Notes under the pieces: model-generated
What the model was told of the DNA's origin: nothing
The model's database searches: none
Seen by the model: only the letters and a program-made list of their open reading frames with translations
Position numbers and translations under genes: made by a program
Assembly (NCBI GenBank): GCA_025738555.1
Contig: JAOVFP010000002.1
Location: 1,798,001 to 1,862,000 of the forward strand
From: Cyathus striatus
Lineage: Eukaryota > Basidiomycota > Agaricomycetes > Agaricales > Nidulariaceae
Direction of reading: 5' to 3'
DNA: 64,000 bases
Shown here: one piece after another, positions 22,501 to 29,525 of the stretch
How the letters are laid out: every line of letters starts with the position of its first letter
How positions within the stretch are numbered: position 1 is the first letter of the stretch

Positions 22501-24968
22501 GTTTTCCCACGCTTTCTCAATGCGCGGAGACTTCAACAATATTTGATAGGCCTGTATCATAAGTGACATATCCATCATGACTATCATAAAAAGCAAGTTG
22601 TGCACTATTTCATATATCACCAATACTAATGCTAATAAAGAGCCTATTACTGTATCACTTCTCTAGGTTGATTGACCTAATGATGTGGAATGTATTGAAT
22701 TTTTGACTTGTCTAAGTCGCTATCTACACCATAAAAGCACATTAAGTCATTTTTAGAATATCTATGCATTTATTTTACTGCCCAGCAAGTATTATTGAAG
22801 TGTTTCCGCATGGTCAATAAGCGTGGGAAAATAAATTTTACATGTAAAACAACGAGAAAAAGAGACTTTTCAGGCGCATATTTTCGTCATAATAGTGTAA
22901 GTATATCATAGAATGTATATTAATATCAAAAACATAAGAATTTGCTGAAAAAAACAAGAAATGACCAATGCTACGGCACCCACTTTGCTACGGCAGCCGA
23001 ACTACGGCACGGTTATTTTTTGATCAAACGGAGCGTCATAGGTAAGCGCCGTAAGCCGTACCGTATACCGTATAGACAGTTACGGTGTGCAGCCCTATTT
23101 AGGAGATATGATATACCTTCGTATTCCTGGAAGATCTTATTTGATCTTGAACTCGTTGAAAGTTGCAACTGAACTTTTGGAAAAGAGGAGTGGAATTTAT
23201 AGCGATCGGATGAGAACAGTGTTATACGAGCTGTGAGTTTGCATTTTTGTATATATTTTTTCTCCCGTTTTACAATATTGTTTAGCATGGGATGGTTTCC
23301 GACACTTATATTTTTACCCTACGGAAAGCAATTCCAAAAGCATAGACGACTTATGCATGAATACCTTCATCAGAAGCAGTGCTTGTCGTATCAACCACTT
23401 CAAACCCAACAGGCACGCCGCCTTGCAATTCAACTTATGGATAATCCACTCAATTTTGCAAATCATTTTCAACGGTGCGCTGAGTTCTATGCCAATGTTC
23501 AGGATATTTTGCTGATTTTGTCTAGGTATACTACAGCACTCATTGTTAAGATGGCATACGGAAGGGATATTGTATCGGATGACGACCCATATATTAGTAT
23601 TTCTTCCGAGGCACTGGATAATCTAATCAAATATGGACCTTTAGGAAGTACGCCTGTTGACTTTATGCCTTTTTGTACGTTCTACTGCTCGAAGTGACAA
23701 ATTCTCCATAATGATAATTTGACAGTGAGATTCCTTTCTTCTTGGTTCCCTGGAACTTATTATGCCTACAAGGCCAGAAGCTATCGCTTAGCTGTACTCA
23801 GAATGCATGAGTACCCTTTTGAAGCTGTGAAACGTGAGCTGGTTCGTTATTATTTATTTCATTCCAGCTGCCTTTATGCTTATATTTAACACCTTCAGCA
23901 AGAAGGAACAGCGCAACCGTCTTATCTGTCGCATTATCTGAGTCAGCTTCAAGGGGATTATAATGACAAAGAACATATGGATGATCTGAAAGGAAGTGCC
24001 TGTATGTTGTATGCTGGCGGAGTAGAGACAGTTTGTTTCTGGATAACCTCTAACCAAATTTCCCCACTTATGCATATTTTCCTTTAATTTAGTCTCTTTC
24101 CGCTCTTTCTTTCTTCGCTCTTGCGATGGTCCTATTCCCCGAGGTCCAGAAAAAGGCCCAGGCAGAAATCGATGAAGTGCTTGGTCAAAGTCGACTGCCT
24201 GAACTGAGTGATCGGAGTTCTCTTCCGTACGTGGAAGCCGTAATGCACGAAGTACTGAGGTTCGAATTTAATTTGCTTTCATCCCACAATCCTATTAAAA
24301 ATATCCTCTAGATGGAATACAGTAGTTCCGTCTGGTGAGCGATATTCTCAATGTCTACTTCAAGTGGTCACTGATTGTGGTTGGTAAGGTATACCGCATA
24401 GTTCTATTACAGATGACGTGTACAAGGGAATGTTTATACCAAAAGGGACTGTCTTGATTGCTAATGCTTAGTATGCTGATTTCTGTGTACAATGATATAT
24501 TAACGTCGTCTTTACAGTGCAATCTTACGAGACGAATCAATATACACCGATCCTGATGCTTTTAATCCCAGCAGATATCTCCTTAAACCGGAAGGAAATG
24601 GCGAACCTTATCCAGTCGGGCATTTTGATTTCGGCCGCAGGTATATTACATTGCGAGTTTAAAGTATCATCTCATGGGTGAATCAGAATATGCCCTGGAC
24701 AATACTTTGCCGAATCGAGTCTATGGATTGCAATTTCTTCGATACTGGCAACTCTAGATATAAGGCGTTCTCTTGACGAAGAAGGAAAGGAAATAGTACC
24801 GAAGGTGGAACTACTTACAGGGTTCACAAGGTAATGTTATCAAAGTTAGGTCTTTCTCTCCATTGAAATTTCTTTAGCCACCCTAAGCCTTTTCCTTGCA
24901 TGATTCAACCACGGAATGAGGCTTCGGAGAGTACGATCAAGCAGGCGCAAATTTGGGATGACATATAA
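16529..24968 (+). CDS. Cytochrome P450 monooxygenase with giant first intron
   Basis: Microsomal-type fungal P450: inserts one oxygen atom from O2 using electrons from P450 reductase at the ER. Twelve exons: 16529-16718, 23103-23232, 23286-23474, 23526-23674, 23726-23841, 23899-24030, 24093-24259, 24312-24334, 24389-24470, 24518-24640, 24687-24830, 24878-24968; they sum to 1536 nt (511 aa) with no internal stop. Seen: N-terminal hydrophobic anchor then PPCPPGPP hinge; I-helix AGGVET (about 297-302); K-helix ExxR as EVLR (355-358); heme loop FDFGRRICPGQ with ligand Cys436. Intron 1 (16719-23102) is 6384 bp because a hAT inserted exactly across its 3' splice site; the other introns are about 47-62 bases. 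Coding capacity is intact, but productive splicing is doubtful. The clan is not assigned. Confidence 0.9.
16767..16774. repeat. Left hAT target-site duplication (contains splice acceptor)
   Basis: TTTAGGAG; the TTTAG is the original 3' end of P450 intron 1. Use of this copy as acceptor reads into the hAT and reaches a TAA after 13 codons. Confidence 0.9.
17090..17697 (-). pseudogene. hAT transposase remnant
   Basis: The minus strand encodes a hAT C-terminal dimerisation-like segment: [20 protein letters not shown] followed by [12 protein letters not shown], preceded by [17 protein letters not shown], which resembles the hAT catalytic-domain tail. The expected next motif (SxxxERxFS) is absent and the frame runs into a stop near 17104. 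A second short frame at 17503-17697 may be an upstream exon. The N-terminal BED finger and most of the RNase H fold are missing. It supports assigning the surrounding element to hAT. Confidence 0.65.
18148..19023. mobile_element. Foldback palindrome A1
   Basis: The left terminus is TATGACGCTCCATCCATTAA. The left arm (18148 to about 18415) is the inverted complement of the right arm (about 18803-19023), with a loop of roughly 390 bases. The right arm lacks its last 28 or so bases, cut off where A2 begins. No protein coding. Both arms share A1-specific variants (GTCGTTGCCATACTC; TTTTCTACACATATCTTCGC) that differ from A2. Confidence 0.85.
19024..19974. mobile_element. Foldback palindrome A2
   Basis: 951 bp; it starts TATGATGCTCC and ends GGAGCGTCATA. 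The left arm (19024 to about 19340) pairs with the right arm (about 19655-19974). A2-specific variants (GTTGTTGCCGTACTC; ATTTCTACACATATCTTTGC) occur in both of its arms. Same family as A1. It abuts A1 directly on the left, and a 16-base remnant of a B-type right end follows at 19975-19990. Confidence 0.87.
19991..21500. mobile_element. Foldback palindrome B1 (arms ~770 bp, loop ~25 bp)
   Basis: An almost complete hairpin: the left arm from TCCGCTTGATCAAAAAATAA (about 20001) mirrors the right arm ending TTGATCAAACGGAGCGTCAT; centre near 20785. The left tip is mutated. Each arm holds two copies of a ~100-bp module in opposite orientation. Mirror-image 60-codon frames at 20076-20258 and 21234-21416 are a by-product of the symmetry, not genes. 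Confidence 0.88.
20155..21330. repeat. ~100-bp module in alternating orientation within B1
   Basis: The module reads roughly AAGTCTC..TTTTTC.TGTTGTTTC.CAT...TTTTCCCACGCTT...ATGCGC.GACACTTCAA. It occurs forward at about 20160-20258, reverse at about 20516-20622, forward at about 20905-21010 and reverse at about 21234-21330. B2 carries the same F-R-F-R series. Palindromes are thus nested within the palindrome. Confidence 0.7.
21508..23040. mobile_element. Foldback palindrome B2
   Basis: 1533 bp; it starts TATGACGCTCTGTTTGATCA and ends TTGATCAAACGGAGCGTCAT plus A. Near-complete hairpin with its centre around 22290. Same layout as B1 but with its own variants (GGTCATTTCTTG, CATTCTATGATATACTTACAC) present in both arms, where B1 has GGACATTTCATG and CATTCTTTGATATGTTTACAC in both arms. 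Seven bases (TATGACG) separate it from B1. Confidence 0.88.
23098..23105. repeat. Right hAT target-site duplication (second splice acceptor)
   Basis: An exact TTTAGGAG copy; splicing to it (exon 2 from 23103) restores the native P450 frame (IYG|DMIYLR). Confidence 0.9.
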
Positions 24969-25179
24969 CCGTGTATTTTAACAGTTGACAGCGCCTCGAG
25001 TTTGTTTTTTACGTTGGGGGTTCTGAGACTTAATTTAAGATCGATGTTGAAATGTTGACCTTGTACAACCTTTTTTATTTAAATGCCTTCCGCCGATTTT
25101 ATTTGGATTTACTCGCCTCGACGGCCTGCTGGTGTACACTAAAAAGTCTATATTCATGTATACGTATCACTAACCAGAT
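24969..25179. other. P450 3' flank
   Basis: Short AT-rich spacer after the P450 stop; probably its 3' UTR and terminator. No distinct signal is recognised. Confidence 0.35.
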
Positions 25180-25281
25180 GACCTCTTGGCGAAATGGTAT
25201 CCGATCGCATCTGACTACGATTCATGCTTATCGTCGCAAAATCGTGATCAAGAAGAGTCGGTTCAACTCCTCGGGAGGTCA
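25180..25281 (+). tRNA. tRNA-like sequence, Arg(ACG)-type, probably degenerate
   Basis: Acceptor strands GACCTCT and GGGAGGTC pair over 7 bp with an A discriminator. A D-stem GCGA/TCGC is perfect, and the anticodon arm TCTGA-CTACGA reads ACG. About 27 bases follow where a tRNA intron would sit, then an imperfect stem return (TCAAG). The T-loop GGTTCAACTCC is recognisable, but the T-stem pairs at only two positions. The partial decay makes a tRNA pseudogene or tRNA-derived sequence more likely than a working gene. Confidence 0.38.
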
Positions 25282-25755
25282 TATCACGAATGAGTGAAAC
25301 CAGCAATTTTTTATCATATCATCGATGTTATCCAAAGTGCCCTCCGTCCGAGTCATGTATCGAATAGAACATGATAATCAAGATCTCGTCGTACGAGGGT
25401 TTCAAGTTGACAGCACCCGTGCAACTTGTAAAATCCCAGACACATCGCTGCTTTTTGGCTTTTTTAAATTAGGAGAAATCAAATGCACCATACATTCGGG
25501 GTACGTTATTTTATGTAATGATAAAATCAACGAGTCATAACCGCGTTGGTACAATGGAAAGTCGTTGAAGTACTATTGAATTTGTTAAAAAATCCCACCG
25601 CATTCAGTGTGAATTTCCAATTTTGTAAGGATATTTCAAATGGTACCCATTCTCAACTGTTCTCCCAACGCGCATGAGGCAAGCACGCTCCGCAATCTTC
25701 TTTAGACATTAACGGCTGGAACCTGTAAGAAGTTTGATATCAGTTTGAAATGATA
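25282..25755. other. No gene recognised
   Basis: AT-rich spacer with short open frames only. Confidence 0.35.
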
Positions 25756-26136
25756 TCATAGCGTGAATTGAACCGCACTATTGAGTTGGCAATGTGCTAG
25801 TCGCGCTACCAGAGTTGCCTCAGTACTACTTTGAGTAGAACCATCTTGAACTTCAAGTTGAACAGGTGGCGGAGGGAAATGAATTGCGATAATAGACAAT
25901 ATGGATTGACCATATTCCTCTGCCCACTCCCTTCTCCACCCGGTTTCTTGAACAAGTTGTTCTATACTGAGAATTTTATGCGTTTGCGCACAATCGACAA
26001 TTCGAGATAGCTGGCTGTCAGCTAAGAGTAATCTCGATCCGTACGTATGAACAGCCGCTGCGCCAAACTTCTCTGTTGCTTTTTCACGTCGCCAAGTTAT
26101 CAGGGATTCCAATAGAGCACGCTGAGGAAGCTCCAA
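25756..26136 (-). pseudogene. Fragment of an unassigned fungal protein (helicase C-terminus-like?)
   Basis: A 126-codon minus-strand frame has a real-protein look: LLESLITWRREKATEKFGAA, then LLLADSQLSRIVDCAQTHKI and LVQETGWRREWAEEYGQ, ending at a stop at 25756. The pattern (WR..A.EK.G..., adenine-like LLADSQL..IV, helix pair) resembles the C-terminal tail of RecQ-like P-loop proteins common in agaricomycetes, but this is from memory and weak. No upstream exons with clear similarity are visible, so it is probably a relic. Confidence 0.35.
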
Positions 26137-27105
26137 AGTTTCGAAATTGAAACTATGAGTAGACTTCGCGGGCTTCTTTTATATGATGTGAAACGACACG
26201 AATGCCTCTGGATTGCAGATTCGGATTGAAATGTCGCAGCAAACGCGTGAAGGTTGGTCGGTAGTAAGTAACTAGAACTTGAAATGAATAAGACAAGAAT
26301 AAGACTGCTTCCAAGACAAACTTGGCATAATTGGCTCGCATGGGTATAGTACCTAAAACCAGCACGCTCGTTTCTGAGGCTAATGTAGGAGGAAGCTTGA
26401 GACGAGCATGCTGGTTTAACTTTAAGGAGCCTGGTACTTAAGTAGGTTCCAAAATATACCACGCTCAGCTTGCGCTCAGCCACGAGGCGTCGGGACTCGA
26501 GAGTGACTCATGTGACCGCAACTCGATGGATACAGTGCATCATCCGCTCTTCCTTTCCTCCTCCCTCTGCCCTTGTAGAGGAAACGACGAGCTTGATGCC
26601 TAAACAAAGAAATTTGTAAGCGAGTCGGTGAACATCCGTTCAACCTTGGGTGTTCTAAGGTGTCGAGAAGGGAGGGTAAATTCAACTGAGTTAGGAAGGA
26701 GTAGTTACATGGTTTTTAAAGAAAATTAAAATAAGGAGAGTACTTAATGAGGAATAGTGAAATAGAACGGAAATTAAAGGTGTAGAGACTGTAGATTTAT
26801 TGGAAGAAAAAGGAAAGGTTTGAAACATAAAGCATACCGATGAATTGGAAGAAATTTTGTAAACTAAAAACTTGGGAGAAAGAGACATAGGGTGCTGATA
26901 TGGCCTTTGGTAAAGCAAACTGCGCGTTTAGTGGAGCTTGGTAGTGCGCAGTACCGATGATCTTGAAACGCATTGAGTAATAGCGGCGTTGAGAGCGATG
27001 CAGGAGTGTCGGCATTGAAGGGAGAAAGTGATAGAACGCGCGCGCGAACGCGTCGATGCGCGCATCAGCTGATTACGTAATGGAAATTGTAATATGTCGA
27101 TTTTT
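26137..27105. other. No gene recognised
   Basis: Short overlapping frames on the minus strand without family-like content; a CG-rich run (GCGCGCGCGAACGCG) lies near 27038-27055. Confidence 0.35.
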
Positions 27106-27132
27106 GTAGTGCAGGCGAAACGCCTGCTCTAC
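27106..27132. repeat. Short perfect hairpin
   Basis: GTAGTGCAGGCG-AAA-CGCCTGCTCTAC: a 7-bp perfect GC-rich stem with a 3-base loop, and outer GTA/TAC pairing. Role unknown. Confidence 0.6.
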
Positions 27133-27388
27133 ACCCTCATAACATCTTTATGTTATCTAAAATATCTACTCGACAATGCATTGATCAATTGATCATGCAG
27201 ATGCATCATGCTACGCGGTTGTATCAATTGTATCACTAGTGCACGGGCCCACTGCCCACAGGTTTGTCACCCAGTTCCAACCAACAGCCAGCACTATACA
27301 TAGTGGCATAGTCGCGGTTCGAGGGCCGCTGTTTGAGCTGTTGAAGACCCCATCGTCATTACGCGCCTGCGCGCATTACACGGCGACT

Positions 27389-27650
27389 TGGGGGTTGGTT
27401 CCCGATTAGTGGTATTGTGAGCCTGAAAGTGTTGACGAATAAACTTGTTCCTGGGTCAATGGTTCGTCATTCTCCTTTCTTCTCTGTCCCTCTCTCATAT
27501 GAAGTTGTTTTAGAGAGGCACGTCCACTGGGAATTCATGCGTTCCGTGTGGAGAAAGCCCCGGAGATCGTTGTCCATCTTCTCGTTGAATGTTATCAAGC
27601 GGATAGAGGAAGAGGGGATTGGGATTTTAAAGAGAGTGTAGGGGAGAGGT
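27389..27650 (+). pseudogene. Aminotransferase relic (left)
   Basis: GGTTCCCGATTAGTGGTATT through CTTGTTCCTGGGTCAATGGT matches aminotransferase exon 7 (GFPISGV..DKLVPGSM) plus its donor. Then comes a shortened exon 8 lacking the [10 protein letters not shown] part, and a tail resembling the C-terminal GIFEESVREV. Most of the gene is absent. It pairs with the relic at 53875-54140 but has lost more sequence. Confidence 0.75.
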
Positions 27651-28089
27651 ACAGGGTGTTCGGTTAGGAGGAGCAGGGATGATATGTAATCGTGCGTTTA
27701 GGTCTAGGAATGCTTTGTTTTGGGTTACTGAAGATTGTGTATTACAGTGCATTCTTAATGCTCGTACAGACTTGCAATGATATTTTGGAGTTACTCTCGT
27801 CGTTCTTCTACTTGTTACTATCCTTGGATCTCCCGCCCACCTAAGCATAACTAACAGTTCTCTGGGCGAAGCATTATGCGAACGGAAACTCTATGGGTGA
27901 GTTCCCTCCGCGTTCTACTATCTTAGAAATATTAATCAAGTATAGCAGGATCTGTTGAGGTACAGCGCCGTTACGAGCTGAGGGTGCACTACCCTCAGCA
28001 CCCGTTGAGTATTTGTCTTAAGCTTCTTAGAGCTACTCCAGATGGGTCATTACTCATCGGGGAGACTGATATTCATATTCTTTACCTTT

Positions 28090-28720
28090 CTCTTCCCATA
28101 GGATCCTGATAGTCGATGCTGGCGATTATCAATGATTCTCCAGTGTTACCCAGTTGAAGGTCTGCTGCCTTTGCTCCGTCACCGAGCGTACTGGACATGC
28201 TCTGGGTACCAGGGTAACTACACCATGCCTTTTCCCTTGGCGTAGATGTACATACTCACATTTTCTTTACCCTTCTCCAAGCTTCTCCCCGCGGTTGCTT
28301 AAGCAACATCCAAGGTACGCGTAGAGCGGTTGTTTCCTAGAGACTCGGGGCACCAGGGCAATCACTTCCTGCTCTACTTTGTCGTGTAAACCTACTGAAC
28401 TCGTATGTCTGTCTCCTTACCTTTGCCTTCCTTGTGGGACCGTTGTTGATTGGTAGCAGGTCTTTTCATGTTACCCAGTTAAGGCACTATAACCTCGTAT
28501 TCGGTAGTTTCTTGCATTCTTTTGTGTTGTAGAGGTTTCACTGACATTTATAACAGGCTCGTCGCGTTTTTTGCATGAAGGGTTCACGCTGGTTGTTCTT
28601 GACGTGTTACCCGGTTATTCTGTACTGTAGCGGTCGTTTCAAAGTTGCTGGTTATGCTCTAGATGGATAATATTATTCTTCGCGTTTTCCTCCCTGTGGT
28701 CGTGCGCATCACTTTGATGT
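28090..28720. repeat. Degenerate tandem repeats, left
   Basis: Recurring motifs such as GTGTTACCCAGTTGAAG / TGTTACCCAGTTAAGGC / CGTGTTACCCGGTTATT, GATTGGTAGCAGGT and TTTGTCGTGTA recur at uneven spacings of about 170-330 bases. The same array, inverted, is at 52560-53620. Confidence 0.55.
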
Positions 28721-29525
28721 CACGCTCGCAACACGGAGCTCTCGCTGTACGCAAACTCCGACAGCCTCAACGCGCTCTAGACTCTAGTTTTCCATCTTCA
28801 TTTCACTGTCTATCCATAACGTCATGCCCGCTCTGCAACTGCTCGGCCCACCCCCCGCACTGCGACTACTAGCATCATGACACCACGCAATAATAAGCTA
28901 AGCAGCCTGTAAGTAAGTAGGCCAATTGGCTTACCTAATGAATAGCCTTAAACATCCACTCAGAATGTGTTGCCCCCACATGGAGGCTGGTGTCTGGGAG
29001 TGCGTGCTGAACGCTAAAATATTTCGCCGCTCTTGCCAATGGCGGTCTTCATTCTTGCTCAGTGCTCTCATATTTATGTCTTGAAATGACATGTATAATA
29101 ATCGTCTACTATATCCTTCGGTAGCAGGGAACACCTTTTAGACGCTCAGCGGTAGTGTGAAAAAGACTTAAGTATATTGCACAGTCGAAGGCCTTGCATA
29201 AGTACCAGTATAGCCACGCTGTGACTAGCCTACACCAGTGTGCTGGTTACCATCGACTAGACTGCTGTACAGATTTTCACTGGGGGCTATGTGCCTGACA
29301 ATGATCAAGACATTTATACACATGCCTCTCATTCGAGCATAAAGATTAAATTTAAGAAGGTTCATCATATTCGACAACACGAGAGTCGCAACCCATAGCC
29401 CTGGGCGCCCTGCGAGTTGCTTTCAGGTTTTCCGCTTCAACTCACCATTGCGTTGTTACATACTCTTATATCTGCATCATTACACCTGCACATTTCCAGC
29501 AAATTTCCAGATACACCTTGCGGAG

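Larger units (their letters stand above)
16775..23097. mobile_element. hAT-superfamily element in P450 intron 1
   Basis: The 5' end TAGGGCTGCACACTGTC is mirrored by the 3' end GACAGTTACGGTGTGCAGCCCTA, and an exact 8-bp duplication TTTAGGAG flanks it (16767-16774 and 23098-23105). An 8-bp duplication and a YAGGGNTG-type terminus are hAT hallmarks. Subterminal DNA is dense in TACGG/CCGTA motifs, as expected for transposase-binding sites. Its own sequence is 16775-18147 plus 23041-23097; the rest is four later foldback insertions. Only a degraded transposase remains, so it is non-autonomous. Confidence 0.9.
27170..28720 (+). repeat. Block P, left copy of an inverted segmental duplication
   Basis: The sequence matches the reverse complement of about 52540-54370 along its length: the TGTCACCCAGTTCCAACCA region, an aminotransferase relic, the TACGAGTAGAAGAACGACG region and degenerate tandem repeats. 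Divergence is moderate, with many indels. It lies just before the orphan gene at 29.5 kb. Confidence 0.75.

Noticed and set aside
18148..23040. CRISPR-like or prokaryotic repeat array.
   Set aside because: Units are kilobase palindromes without spacers in an intron-bearing fungal genome.
16529..24968. P450 as a transposon-killed pseudogene.
   Set aside because: All 12 exons are open and the insertion rebuilds the acceptor; it may be poorly expressed, but it is not coding-dead.
25540..25575. A second tRNA-like A box (CGCGTTGGTACAATGGAAAGTCG).
   Set aside because: No pairing acceptor stem or T-arm downstream.
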